Positions 1-12,936 of a stretch of DNA of 64,000 nucleotides are shown here, piece after piece; the stretch's first letter is position 1, and the number at the start of each line of letters is the position of its first letter. The DNA comes from Brachionus koreanus (Eukaryota; Rotifera; Eurotatoria; Ploima; Brachionidae). The stretch covers positions 3,681,680 to 3,745,679 of the forward strand of contig PJRA01000263.1 in assembly GCA_016987375.1 (NCBI GenBank), read 5' to 3'. Both the position numbers and the translations under genes were made by a program. Below the pieces are notes generated by a model, which had not been told where the DNA came from, did no database searches, and was given only the letters and a program-made list of their open reading frames with translations.

Positions 1-288
1 AGAAAAAAAATTTAAATTAGTGTTTTATTTTTTTTTTCTTTTTCACTCTAATATTTGTAAAATTCGATATATTTTATTTATTTAATTAAAGTTTAAGTCT
101 CATGGACAAATTGAAATAGGAATAATGGACAGTTAAATATCCAATTTACAATTAAGTAAAAAATTAATTGTAAATCGATTAGTCCAGAGTTGCCACATTC
201 GAGGCACCGTTCAATCAAAAGAACACTGAATGCTAAATCGTATTCAGTATAATTTATATGAATCAGATCTTCTACTTTTGATAACTGT

Positions 289-516
289 TTAACCCTAGAA
301 GCACCAAACGAGTCATTTTGACTCGTTTTAAAATTTTTTAAATCCTCGTATCTTTTCAATGGATTTTTCAAATAAATATATCTTTTTTGATTTATGTAGA
401 TTTTTAAAAATTCTCTTTAAAAATCTACATTACTTTATAAAATTATTATAGTTTTTGTTATAAAATAATTTCAAATAAAAAAAACGTGAAAAAATGCTTG
501 GTGCTTCTAGTGTTAA
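289..516. mobile_element. TTAA-bounded MITE, family A, copy 1
   Basis: Begins TTAACCCTAGAAGCACCA and ends TGGTGCTTCTAGTGTTAA, so the ends are near-perfect terminal inverted repeats flanked or started by TTAA. Just inside the left end lies the palindromic motif ACGAGTCATTTTGACTCG. It has no coding capacity. A second copy in the opposite orientation is at 43698-43918. TTAA target sites are typical of piggyBac-type transposases, so this is likely a non-autonomous element of that kind; the superfamily is an inference. Confidence 0.8.
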
Positions 517-3500
517 TAATATAAAAAAATTAATTTATTTCTAAACTTTTTTTTGAAGGGTTTTTTAGACCCCTTTTTTAAAAATTTAAACTTTATTTTT
601 TGATTGAAATAAAGTTTTATTGAATAGCTTTTAAAAACTATGCATTTTGTTTTCATTTCTTAAAAAATTTAAATTAATTTCCATAAAAAATATTAATTTG
701 TCTACACAACTAATAATCAGCCGGACTTTCTAGTGTTAAATTCTCACTCAGTTGGTATCTAAAGAAGCCGAATAAAAATAGCTAGCATTTTTAATTTTTG
801 ATTTATTGACAGAATAATATTATTTTTCTTCATCTATAAAATAAATAAAAAAGGTTTTTTAGATTTAGTAAATTTCTATTTTTTAGTTTAAGATTTTTGA
901 CTTTATTTTTGTCTAAATTTAAATTAAACCAGTCGGGTTAAGAGTTATTCTTTATTTGAAAAATCATCTCTTAACAACTTGCGAATTTGGGGAAAAATTA
1001 TAAATATTAATTTTTTTTGTTTAAAAAATACTAAATAATTAAGCTATTTTAATTAATTTATATTAAAAAATAGTTTTGGCTGTCGATCAATTTAATATTC
1101 GGCTGTTGAAAATAGTCCACAGTTTTGATGCAATTTAATTGACTATTTCTCAGTTTTTTTTGGCTGGCTACATGTCCTAAAAAAATCTTTAAAACACAAT
1201 AGCATACGTATCATCTCACAAAGCTTATCAATAATTAGTAGAGATTATATTTTTTTATTCATAAATATAATAATAAAACACACAATGCAATGATTAAAAA
1301 GATTAAAATATATTATTTATGTTCTTTCTTAATTATCTAATTTTATATTCTTTTCTTAACAAATTGTTTATTAATAAAAAAGTATGATTATTTTCTATTT
1401 TTGTTATAACTAAATATTGGGAAAATATTGTAAATTTTTCAAATTACAAGACAAAATAAAATTAATAATATTCATGTGTGTCAACTTTAAAATTTGATCT
1501 AAAATTGAATTTAAACTAAACTATATTTCTAAACAAATTGAACTGACTTCTTAAAAAGTCTTTAAACTGTTTATAAAACTAATTTTGAAAGTTTTGAGCA
1601 ATGTTTTGAAGCATTGTTAACTTTGGATATTTACCGTAAATAATTTTTCAATGTTAAAATTATTTCAAGGAAAAATTGAATTTGTGTGAAAAAATATAAT
1701 TCAGTAAAATCTATGAAAATCAAAAAAATTTTAAACTTATCTTAAAAAATGAATTATTGTATCCTAAATTTGAACTCTCAACTTTTAAGGATATTTTTTG
1801 AATATTGGGTAAACTAAAATTATAAAAAACATATTTAAGATGGATTAAATTTTAAATCTTTAGTTTAAAAAATCGCTGTATTCATTCACTTTAATATTAA
1901 AGACCATAGTTTGGTTCGTAATTTCGAACGATTTGTTTTGAAAGTTTATTAATTATATTTCGATTTAAGCTTGAAGAAAATTCTTACTTAAGTTTTTTTT
2001 TTTAAATTTGGAAGTTGAATTATCGACATTATTCTAAAAATACATAATTTTGCTTAGTTTTCTATCAACTTTTATTAATATGTTTTAGCTCTCATTGAAT
2101 AAATTATTTGAACATTTATATTCTATATGAGCTTTAAGGTTATTGAAAATTGAAATAATTTGAAAATAATTTTTTTTTCAAATTCTTATTTTTTTGTTGA
2201 TTATCATAAATATATTATCAATGAATTTTCACATATGAAAGAATAAATTAAAAGTTTAACTTATTTATAGATTTTCTGAAAATTTAATGGTTTTGAGTAA
2301 AAATTTCAAAATTGTGTTTCTAATTTTAAATATTTTATTTATCTATTTAAAATTAAATAAAAAGTGAAATAAATTTAAAATATTCAAACATTAGTATATT
2401 CGAATTCAGTTAAAATAATAGATGAATTTAAAAAACGCAAGTTATTTTATTTTATTGAACATAAAAATAAAAGCTAAATTAAATCAATAAATATAATTTT
2501 TAGTTTAACTAAAATTTTTAAATAAAAATTTCGCACTAGTTCTTTTTTAAATAGAAAAGACCGTAATTTATTCTCAAATAAACAATTAGAATTTGAATTA
2601 CTTAAATTAGTATTTTATGTTCAAGAAATCTTGAAATTCTTGCGTTTATTCAAAGTTAACGAGCTATGCGAAATTTGAAAAAAAAATCAGTTTAATTTAA
2701 AAATAATAAAAACAATTTTCTTTTTTTTTTTAGATTTTGTTAAATTTTATTTTTAGAATAAATTTAACTTTTAATTCAAGCGAATCCTTTATAACCATTT
2801 GAAAAAAAATAAATATATAAATAAATTAAAGGCTCAAAAACCTTTTTGATTAAGCGAACTTTTAAAAATTAAACAAATGATTTAAGTAATCCTCTTGTCC
2901 AAAGAAGAGGCTAAAGCTTAGAAATTATTAAGAATTTAGATTGTTTCAATCTATACAGACCCATTAAGCAATCGTTTTCTTCAAATTATTTATTTAATGA
3001 ATAAATCTAAGTGATATTTGACTTTAAAGAAATAGAATCAAGTTCAAAATTTAAGATCACCTCATTTTTTGCCGTTTTTATTGTTGTCTAAATTATTTGT
3101 TAAATAGTTTTTCTTATTTTTTAGCAAGCTTTTAATTCAAATATTACTTTGCATAATTAATTTGAATTTTTTTTTATATTTAATTGACATGTCTAAAATA
3201 AATATTTCTACTTAGAATGTCAAATTTATAATGTAAGCAAACTTATGAATTATTTTTTATAATGCCACTTTAATTGAATAAATGCTGGAATGGGAATAAA
3301 TTAATAATTTAGAAAAAATTAAAATGAGAAAGTGTAGAGCAAATTTTTTTCATAGCGCAATAAATTAGATAAGTTAATTAAATAAAAACAAAAATCACTA
3401 GCAATAATTATTTTAAAATAGGATTCAGTTAAAAAAAAGTAATTATTTCTAAGCAAAGCCAAATGTTAACAAATTTTTATGAGAATACATAAGCACTCTT

Positions 3501-4332
3501 TCAAGTCGTCTATCAAACAAATTCAAGGATCAGGTGTCCTAGACAATTCATTTGTCTATTTGATATGCAAATATTGTTGAGCAAAATTATTTTTTAACTC
3601 TATTGCATAAGATCAGTTTTGCAAACGACGTAGAACATTTTTTGTATATTTTTGCTTTGATATGGAATATCTAGAACTATTGCGTAACCCAAACTCATTT
3701 AGGCCTAACTCATGACTTTGATTAATTTAAGTAGTGAGCATAGAAATAAATAATTAGTTTAAGGAATATCAAATGCGTGTTTTTATCAATTGCGCACTTT
3801 GGCTATAAAATAAAAACTAAAACAAAATTCAACATGTGTTGACTGAGCTATTTGGAACAATTTTTGTCACAACAGATAAAATTTGTTCACCTAATTTTGC
3901 GAATACCCAAGCGCTCGATACTCATCAAATAAATTATGCTAACTAGCTGCCTAAACTACAAATATTTGCAACTAGCAACCCTAATTCTTTTGCTCCTAAT
4001 TTCAAGCTTGTTTGAGGAGAATTTTTTATTATAATATCGCCTCGGCTTTAACGCTCTACTCTTACCAATATCGCACATATAACTAATTTTAGGATTTTAA
4101 ATTATAATAATTAAACTCCAATATATTTTATTTTTGCTTTTTTTCTATGTATTTATTTATTTTGTTGCTCGCTAAATTTGGATAAATTTTTTCTAAAAGG
4201 AATAAATTTTACACTTTTTTTTCTATTAATTTTTTAATTTTTAATAAGATTTAAATATATAATGAGCAAGTTATAGCCAGAAGAAGAAGAACAAACCAGC
4301 ACTCAGATTCAGACATATTTGCGGACTCGCTA
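517..4332. other. AT-rich intergenic region upstream of ZRANB1
   Basis: No convincing exon was found on either strand. A stretch ending near 737 (GGACTTTCTAGTGTTAA) resembles the right end of the TTAA element family, but I could not find its matching left end. The last few hundred bases before 4333, including an AAG-rich stretch near 4280, should contain the ZRANB1 promoter and 5' UTR; no specific motif can be called in this base composition. Confidence 0.6.
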
Positions 4333-7300
4333 ATGGATAAAAAGTCGTACAGAAAGCATCAGTCGAGCACGAGCAGCCTGATTGATGAGGAGCACACATC
4401 GATCGAGTCGAAGAAAAAATGGAAATGTGGCCAGTGCACGTACGAAAACTGGCCGTCGGCTATGAAATGCACCATTTGTCTTTGTGCCAAGTCCAATGTC
4501 CAGCTCAATCATTCGGCCAGCTCACTGTCCAATTCGTTTCAAAATTTGTCATGTTCGGCTAAGTCGAACAAAAAGTCGACAGTAGCTAGCCAAAAGAGGT
4601 CGACGAACCCAAAGACCAAAATTGAGCTCATCGACTATCAAAAAAAACCAGCCGATGATACCAGTGACTCGAATGGCGACAAATGGCCGTGTTCAATCTG
4701 TACATATCTAAATTGGCCCAAGTCTAGCAAGTGCGTGCAATGCTACACGCCAAAGATAAGCGATACAAATGCAAAACAAAGACAACAGTCGAATTCGCCT
4801 AAAAATTCGCCACTCACACGCAGTTTATGCAACTCGCCCGTTCCCGATCAAGAGCAAGGCGACAAGAAATGGTCGTGTTCGGCATGTACATATCAAAATT
4901 GGCCAAAATCACAACGATGCATAATGTGTCATGTGCCCAAAGTGTCAAGTCAGAGTCAAATGGGCCAGCAAAATTCTAAAAAAAATATTAAATTAGTTAA
5001 TTTAAAGCAGTTTAACTATCAAATACAAATGGATCGGTTGTTCTTGGCCGCTTGTCAAGGCATAGCTGATTCTGATATGTCTCATTTGAACAGATACATA
5101 AATGCTGGCGGCGATTTGACTCGCTATTTGACTGCCGAAGAGTGCAAACTATTAAATCGACCCCAAGTGTTCACTGTCGGCTTGACCATTCTTCATTTAT
5201 GCTATCAATTCAAACGAAAAGATCTCCTAATTAAATTGCTTAATAAAACAGCCAATTTGAGTCAAATGAAGCCAAATAATCCCAAGTACAAATTGCTTAA
5301 TTCATTGCTAAAACAGTTTAATAAGACAAAATTTTCGCCATGTCAATCTTGTCCAAGTCTGGCATCGAACATAATTGATCGCTACTTTACGGTTAATTTA
5401 CGGCAAAAAAAGACCTCATTAGCAAACAATCAAAGTCAGGTCAATTTGCCATCGGCTGCCACAAATGCCACTCTATTCAACCATTCGCCTACTTCTTCAT
5501 TGCTTTCAGCTCCAGCTATTCTAAACAGTCCATCGGCCTCACCGCCACCAATTGGCGCCACCTCGCTGCCCCATTACGGCATTTGCTTCTACGTAAATGA
5601 ATCTCACACTTTCACATTACCCAATGAAATAGAAGACTTTGCGCCCAAAATTCAGCACACCTTATTCGATGAATTGCTCGATCGAGACGTCCAAAAGGAG
5701 CTCGAATTCGAGTCGAGAATAATCAACTGGAACATGGACATATGTAAAAGACTAAACAGTAGCTTGTATCCATTGTGGAATAGACACTCAGGGGACTGTT
5801 TATTGGACAGTGTATTTCAGGCTTGCTATGGTGTTTTTGATACTGATAATATACTTCGGCGAGTAATGGCCGAATCGTTGGAACAATATGCAGCCTTGTT
5901 TAAGCCAAGATGGAAAGAGCACGAGATTTTGATGGCAAATGCCCTCAATTACAAACTAGATGACTATCAGCTTGAACAAGATTGGAACAATATACTCTCG
6001 TTGGCCAATCAGCCTGGCGCTTCTCTTGAACAAGCGCACATATACGCTCTGAGTCATATATTTCGTCGGCCTATAGTTGTATACAGTGTTAAGTATGTGA
6101 AAAGCTTTAGAGGTGAGAACATTGGCATAACGCATTTTGAGGGCGTCTATCTGCCTTTGATTTGGGAGCCCAGTTTTTGTTTCAAAAGTCCGATTGCTCT
6201 CGGCTACACCAAAGGTCACTTCACTGCCCTAGTGGCTTTGGACCGACCAGATATTTTCATGCCAATTAATTTAAACAGTAGTAACAATCCTGGTAATGTA
6301 AATATTGATAATTTGAATTCCTCGAATAGTACAAACACCAATAATAGTACAACTAGTTCTAATCCGAATTCTTCAAATTCGAATATGCTCGGTGCTGTCT
6401 CTAGTTATGATTACATGAATGATAATCAAAATCAAATATTCTATTTGCCCTTGACCAATAGCGAGGGAAAACTTTTACCGGTTCATTTTCTAACCAGTTC
6501 TGAAGTATATCAAACATTTTTCAATATTTAATAAAACAAATTTATTATCTATTTATTTATTTAATTATTAATTTGTTGTTTTGTTTCAAGGTTGGCCGAG
6601 AAAGATCTATTCTAAGACAATATCTCAATTTGGACTGCCTTGTTTTGCCTGGAAGTAATTGTGGTCTTATAGTTGCTCAGCAAAGAGTTGGTAAGTTCAT
6701 TTTTAAAATTTGTATGTGCTTTTTTTTTCTTTTTTTTTTTTCTTCAAACACACACTGATTTTCGGTAGACCTTTTTAATTTTTATAAGGAATATAGAATT
6801 TTTAGATTGTCGAAATTTGGATAATTTTTTTTTTAAAAATAAAGCTCCTTAGGGTTTTTTTTATGTTCTACTAATTGAAAAATTTGAATTAAGCTTCAAA
6901 TGATAGAAAAAAATAAAATTCTCAATTTGAATTATATTAGAGATGTAGGTTATAAAGATTGCTAAATTTGTGATGTTTTAAAACCGATTCATAAACGCCA
7001 GAAGCGATTTTCATTGATGATTCTTATTGCGAATTCAGTAACACAGAATTATCAATGCCAAAATATCCAAAATACAATTTTTATGCATAGCTTAATTCAA
7101 AAAAATTGACATAAAAAAAATGTTTGTTGCTTCTAGAAATAAGAAATAGATTTTTTTTAATTTTATTTTATCTATTTACTTTAGTCATTGCCATATTTTG
7201 ACGTTTTGAAAAAAAAATTTCTTATAAAAGTATGAAAGTTTCATAAGATTGAATTATTGTTTTATTTTGCATTTTTTGATATCTGAATAATAGTCGTCGT

Positions 7301-8820
7301 TCCAAAATATACATTTTTAAGTCTTACATAACTTTTTTTTATTTATAAATAAAATTCTGTATCATCTTTTTGAAAATCAAAGAAGATTCAATCATTCGAT
7401 TTTCTAAGATTTAAATTTAAAAACAAATTTGAATTTATTAATTATTTTATTTAAATTAGTTTTAACAATTTTAAGTTTTTTTTTTCAATTTTTGCAGCAA
7501 AGCTTATTATTAGAAGTTTAATTCAATTGCTATTTATTTATTATTTATAACACAAATTCTATTTAAACGTTTTATTGAATAAAAATTGTTTATTTGAAAA
7601 ATAAATCTAATTGTACAATAATTATTATTAAAGATGTGAAATTAAAAAAAAAGCGTTTTCTGTTGTTGAAATTTTCAGACATTTTTCAAAAAGTTTAGAC
7701 TTTTCGTATCAAGTTAGTCTGCCTTTTAAAATAATAAAACTAAATATTTTTCCTGAAAATTTTCCTTTTTAAAAAAAAGCGTTAAATTTTTATCATCATC
7801 CAGAAATTATCATCTACCAGAAATTTTTCTGGTAGATGATAATTTTTGAATATATATTTTTTATGAAAAATTTAATGCAGACAAAAGTTTATAAAAAAAA
7901 CAATATGATGCTCTATTATGCAGCATTACAAGTTAGAATGAACTTCATTTGCGCATTCGCTAAATTGCAACTTATTAAAGTTAAGATTTTTAAATGACCG
8001 AAATAATAAATAATGTCAGAAAAATTGATTCAATTAAAAATTTTAAAATTGAATTTTATGAAATTTAAAACAGCATTTATATTTTGGACGCTTTGGTTGA
8101 ATAACCAAGAAAAAAAATGCAAAGTATCAGTAAATAAATTTCAACTTTTAAATAAAAATAACTTCAATTTAAAATTGCCAAAGCTTAATATTTTTGATAA
8201 TAAAATAACTTTTAATTATCATTGACCATTAATTTTTAACTTTTTTCTTTCACCCTTTTTGAATTATCAAGAATTATTATTAGAATAGATTGTACATTAT
8301 AATTTTATAAGGAATTTTTAATAAAAAATTAAAATGAATGAAGGTTTCTAGAGAAAATTCATATTGCATATTTGTTATTATTGTAAAATGAATAGTTTAA
8401 AAATTAATAATTTTGAATAGAAAAAAATTTCACCAAAAGGAAAAAAAACAAGCATAATTTATCTATAAGTAGGAGAAAGCTAGCTTTTTTTTTAATGATT
8501 ATTTTTCAACAAACCAATTAATTAAATTAAAAAAATTGGAAAACTAATGAAATGAATTTAATTTAATAGGTAAGAGAGGAATGCTAGTTAATCAAATGCT
8601 AGATGAGTGGCTGAGTTACTATCGAAATATGCAGGCCAAGGAAATTGGCAAGCCAATCGAAGTCATTCAAGAGAAGGAGAATGATGAACAATTGGTTAGC
8701 ACTCAGCACAATGATTTTACTGTAGATGAAGCTGAAGACGATGATGATGAGGATGAAGACGATGAAGATGACGACGATGATGATGATGAAGACTTTTGTG
8801 AAGAAATAAATGTGCAATAA
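4333..8820 (+). CDS. ZRANB1: ZRANB1/TRABID-like OTU deubiquitinase
   Basis: Exons join 4333-6504, 6591-6690 and 8570-8820, giving 840 residues in a continuous frame. Three Npl4-type zinc fingers (C-x2-C...C-x2-C with a TYxNWP core) lie near residues 29-52, 118-141 and 180-203. They are followed by the ankyrin-like ubiquitin-binding region and an OTU protease domain. The catalytic Cys is in GDCLLDS (about C489) and the catalytic His in GHFTAL (about H629). In the family, TRABID cleaves K29-, K33- and K63-linked ubiquitin and acts in Wnt signalling. The second intron is 1.9 kb, long for this window. The last exon encodes the end of the OTU fold (NQMLDEWLSYY) and then an unusually long Asp/Glu run; human TRABID also ends acidic. 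Low-complexity Asn/Ser inserts make it longer than the roughly 700-residue human protein. The start is the first ATG of the open frame, 20-odd codons before finger 1. Confidence 0.93.
7804..7845. repeat. Perfect 20-bp inverted repeat (hairpin)
   Basis: Arms 7804-7823 and 7826-7845 are exact reverse complements with a 2-base loop. The site is in ZRANB1 intron 2. Part of the left arm (cagaaattatcat) is also nearly repeated just upstream. It may be a relic of an inverted-repeat element or a structured RNA; nothing else supports a function. Confidence 0.8.
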
Positions 8821-9797
8821 TATGAAAATATTTTGTTTGGTTCATTTAACGATGTAAATAATTAATTTTATTAACAAACCTTAACTATTACCTGACTTAA
8901 ACGAGAAAAAAAAAACAGAATTTAACATTTATCATCTTGTAATTTTTGATTTTATTGTTAAGAAATTTACTAAAAAATAATCAAAAAAATCTTTCTGACT
9001 TATTAAAAATAAACCAATTTTATTAAAAAATTATGTAGATATTATATTTTTTGCCACAATGAAAATTCAAACCAACAGCCTAAAAATGAACCAAATTATT
9101 TAGCTTTGATCAAAATTTTAAGAATTAGAAAAAATTTGTTTAATTAAATAGACAGGCTATTTTAAATATTTGAGTTTATTTATTATTTAACAAGAGTTTT
9201 CTCTGAATCCATTTTTTTTTAAACTAAATTAACCTTAAATATTTTTTTTATATTTTTAAAATTAAATTATATGAAAAAAAAATAAAATTTTTGAAGATGT
9301 TATTTTTTAATTTCTATTTTTAAATGGTAGCCTGTCTTTATATAAATCTCCTAATTGAAAAATATTCTCACCTTTTTAGACCAAATAATATAAATTAATT
9401 TTTAAAAAAATAATTAAAGCGTTTATTCAAATTACAAATCAAATATTCCAATATTTAAATGAAACATAATAAAATTAAATTGCCAAACATAAAAAAAAAT
9501 AATTAAATTGTTTTGTTTTTTTTCACAATTTCTACGTATAAAATAAAATATAATAAATCAAAACGAAAATTATGCAATTAATTCAAATGATAAAAATCGA
9601 TTATCAAATTTTGAATCTATTCCAAAATAAAAATTGAATGGCATAACCGATTTTTGATTCTTCTTCTAATGTCCTAATGATTGATAAATTAAAATAAATT
9701 GGTCTAATCATTTGGAAATTTTTGGTCAAACATAAATTAAGCTCCTAAATTTACAAAAAAATAATTTAAACGCAAAATTTTGGTCCAATTTTTTTTG
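8821..9797. other. Convergent 3' intergenic region
   Basis: Lies between the stop codons of ZRANB1 (plus) and the first homeobox gene (minus). It must hold both 3' UTRs and polyadenylation sites. I see no exon and no repeat structure. Confidence 0.6.
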
Positions 9798-11316
9798 TTA
9801 AAAACTTCCATAATAACTTGGAAGAGCTTGAGGATTAAATCCATGAAAATAACCCAAACTTGATATATCAGGCTTATAGTCCATATACGGCTGAAAAATG
9901 CTGGGTAAATTTTGAGCATATGTCTGAATTGGAGGCATATAAAAATTGCCCAATCCTGATTGATAGTTCATCATTGATGGCAGAGTATTATATTGATTGA
10001 TTACACTAGGAAGCTGGGCATACGTGTTTTCAGATGATTCATCTGGATTAGGAGATGGAGTTGAATTATTTGACTGTGGCTTTGGCGAAGAATTTCTTGA
10101 AGATGGAGAGGAACTGTTGCTATGCTCATCGGCCGGCTCGTTCAGATGGGATTTCTCCATTTGATTACTTTCATCTTGGTAATAGTATGGTTCAATTTTG
10201 TTAAATTGCATGTAATAGTTTTGTGAAGAATTCTGGCCTGCTTTGCTAGTCGGTAAAGTTAGAGGATTGAAAAGAGGCTTTTGTGGTTGGCAAAAATTTT
10301 CCTCCGACTGGTTTGTCTCACTTTCATTTGTATTTTCATTCAAGGGACTTTGTGGATTTCCCATTTTAGACTCGTCAAATGTATTCAATTTATTCTTTTC
10401 CAATTCAGAAGCGTTGTAAATTCCCAATTCTTCAAGAATAGGATTATGATCAGGTATGACTGGTTCTTCTTTTTGTCCTTTTTTCGTTCGTTTGAAACGA
10501 GCTCGACGATTTTGAAACCAAACACTAATACGCTCAGTAGTCAAATTGCACATTCTTGAAATTCGATCAATCATATTTACATCAGGATAATGAGTTTTTT
10601 GAAAAGTTGATTCTAAAATATCAAGCTAAAAAATTAAAATATATATTTTTTTATTTTAATCAAGTTAAATAAAAATACCTGTTCTTTTTCAAATTTGGTT
10701 CGTGATCTTCTTTGAGGTCTTTTTTTTTTAGCGTTAGCAGTTGCAGCCTCTATTGAATCAGAATCAGGTGGTTGCATTAGATATTGCTGAGAAACCGGAT
10801 CACTATTTGGAATTGCTGGCGATGTACTAAGTCTTGTTGATTTTTTTTCTGGCTCTGATTTTAAACTGTTAGTTGATAATCTATTGGGCACAAAATTGGT
10901 ATCGAAATTGGTCATTGCATAAGACTGCATGTAATTTTCTCCATTCATATTTGCTCTAGCTTCGTTTGAATTGAAAAACTGTTCCAGTGGACTCCCATTA
11001 TATAAAAAATTACTGGCAATATTATTTTCTCCCATTTTCAGAACTGAAAAAACAATCAAAATATTTATAGAATATAACTTTTAAAATTTTATTCACATGT
11101 GTTTGAAGCATTAATAGGATAGCTGAAATAGGCTGAATCATCGGGTTCATTGCTAGATTCTGTGGATGGAGTTGGATAGCTTTCTCTCGTTTTTAAACAA
11201 GATAGTGTGTAATGAGTTTGTGGACTATTGGAGCTACTATCGGATGCTTCAAACTGGTCAAGAGGATACCCCTGAGGCGAAGTCCCGCTTTTATAGTCAG
11301 TTTCATAAGAAGGCAT
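9798..11316 (-). CDS. Paired-like (Q50) homeobox protein B
   Basis: Exons on the minus strand are 11316-11097, 11043-10679 and 10625-9798, giving 470 residues. The homeodomain is split by a phase-0 intron between homeodomain positions 12 and 13 (EKEQ | LDILE). Key residues are present: R5, L16, F20, W48, F49, Q50, N51 and R53, in the helix-3 motif ERISVWFQNRRARFKR. Gln at 50 and the YPD motif point to the PRD/paired-like class, but there is no paired box. The rest is Ser/Asn/Gln/Pro-rich low complexity, as in transcription factors. The nearest ATG in frame is at 11316. Only 176 bases separate this ATG from the stop of homeobox gene A upstream on the same strand. The two share the homeodomain core FQKTHYP and an N-terminal Tyr-Pro-Thr-Pro motif, so they are probably tandem duplicates. 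I cannot name the orthologue. Confidence 0.88.
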
Positions 11317-11492
11317 TTTATCGGACAAAATTACACGGATTTTTACAATTAAAAAAAAACTTAAAAATGGATTAAATGAAGATTAATAAGTAGTGTTTTT
11401 ATGTTTTCAAATTTTATTTAACATTCGGTTATATAAAAAAATTGTTTTGAAAAAAAAAATTAAATAAAAATCAAATTAAGTGAAAATCACAT

Positions 11493-12426
11493 CTATTGAA
11501 CATGTGGGTTTGAATATGATGCATAAGAAATAGGATATGATTGATAGTAGCCAGACCTTTAAAAAAATAAAATAAAATTTTAGTTTATTTAATTTTTAAT
11601 TATTTTTTAAATTTTACGTTTCAGGAGAAAGACTATTTTGATAGAAACCCAAAGGTCCACTTAGTTGATGCATTCCGAGCATTTGACCATAATTGTAGTT
11701 TGGTTTATTCAAATTATTGGCTAGTGGAATTGTCGAGGCTTGATCTTCCTGAATAGGAGCAAACGAGTTAAAAAGATTTGGAGTATAATTCTCTTGTTTA
11801 GGAACAACTAAATTTTGATAATTTAGCATCGGATAGCCACTCGGATAACTATAGTTGCTGGCCATTTGATTTACATTTTCCATTGCCATTCGATTCTCTT
11901 GAGTTTCCAATTTTCTGGCTTTTTTAAATCTTGCTCTTCGATTTTGAAACCAAATACTTATCCGCTCAGTCGATAAGTTTAGCATTGAGGACAAATCATC
12001 AACAACGCGAATTTCGGGATAATGAGTCTTTTGAAAGGTAGCTTCTAATGCATCCAATTGGGTTTTGGTGTATGTAGTGCGTGATCGTCGCTTGAATCTA
12101 GAAGTCGAAGAAGTCTTTGTCTCCAAATTAGATTGAACATTTTTTTCTTCTTGATGAATTTTTCGATAAAATGAACCATCTTGTGACTCGTTATTAAAGC
12201 TGTTTTGGTCATAGTAGGACAAAACAGGAGTTGAAAAATTTTCAGCACTAATCTTGCAGTTGTTATCAGACAGAGGACTTGAGTCAGAATCAGAAGGGGG
12301 TGTTGGATAAAGCTGACTGATTGCATACAGATTTGAATATTGCTGCAAGTTGGGAGTTTTGTAGCACTCGTTCAGGTTTAAGCCAATGTTTGGCTCTGGG
12401 CTTGTGTTGTCTTCATATCTATTCAT
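11493..12426 (-). CDS. Paired-like (Q50) homeobox protein A
   Basis: Exons are 12426-11618 and 11556-11493 (phase 2), giving 290 residues. The homeodomain (about residues 110-170) is in one exon and contains RRSRTTY, FQKTHYPEI and WFQNRRARFKK, with W48, Q50, N51 and R53. Flanks are rich in Ser, Asn, Gln and Tyr. The final exon encodes a short Tyr/Ser-rich tail ending NPHVQ. It is a sequence-specific DNA-binding regulator by family; the target is unknown. Unlike its tandem neighbour B, there is no intron inside the homeodomain, so one copy has lost or gained one. I cannot place it in a named family such as Otx or Gsc, which have Lys at position 50. Confidence 0.9.
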
Positions 12427-12936
12427 TTTTCTATTCTAGTTTTTTTCTAATTTAAATTTTTTTTTATTTTTTCTTGTTTATTTTCCAAAATAGAATGTCT
12501 TAAATACGTTCAACTTTTTACGTCCAAATTGTTTAAAAAACTGTTTCAAAATTGTGACATCTGAAATTAATTTAGTTTAATCCAAGATCAATTAAGTGAA
12601 AATTTTTTAGCAGAGTAAAATATATTTTATTGGGTAATTAAGTTTAGTCCAATACTTCGATTGGCTATGAGATTTTTTTAGACAGGAAGAAATTTATCTG
12701 TTTCATTAAAGGAAATGAAATGAGAAAAAATGAAAAGGTGTTAATTAGGAAAAAATATGATGCTGAAGTTAAGAAACGAAAGTAAACGACATTGGTTTAG
12801 CTAATTTAGTTTATTTTTATGAAGCTATTATTCGGTGTTTGTTTTTTCTTATGTCATAGCTGAGAATATTTTTGTAATAATCTTTGAATTTTTTGTTAAG
12901 AAGATAAATGTAGAATAAAATTTGGCATATTGATTT
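12427..12936. other. Intergenic spacer
   Basis: 510 bases between homeobox gene A and the Tudor gene, both on the minus strand. It should hold the homeobox A promoter and the Tudor gene 3' UTR. No exon seen. Confidence 0.6.

Noticed and set aside
93..371. 92-residue minus-strand open frame
   Set aside because: It overlaps the end of a TTAA MITE and has low-complexity hydrophobic translation; no splice or family support.
8013..8225. 70-residue plus-strand frame in ZRANB1 intron 2
   Set aside because: Lys/Asn/Phe/Leu-rich translation typical of random AT-rich DNA; no splice borders fitting the gene.
8599..8817. Hydrophobic Ile/Val-rich minus-strand frame
   Set aside because: It is the antisense of the ZRANB1 acidic tail.
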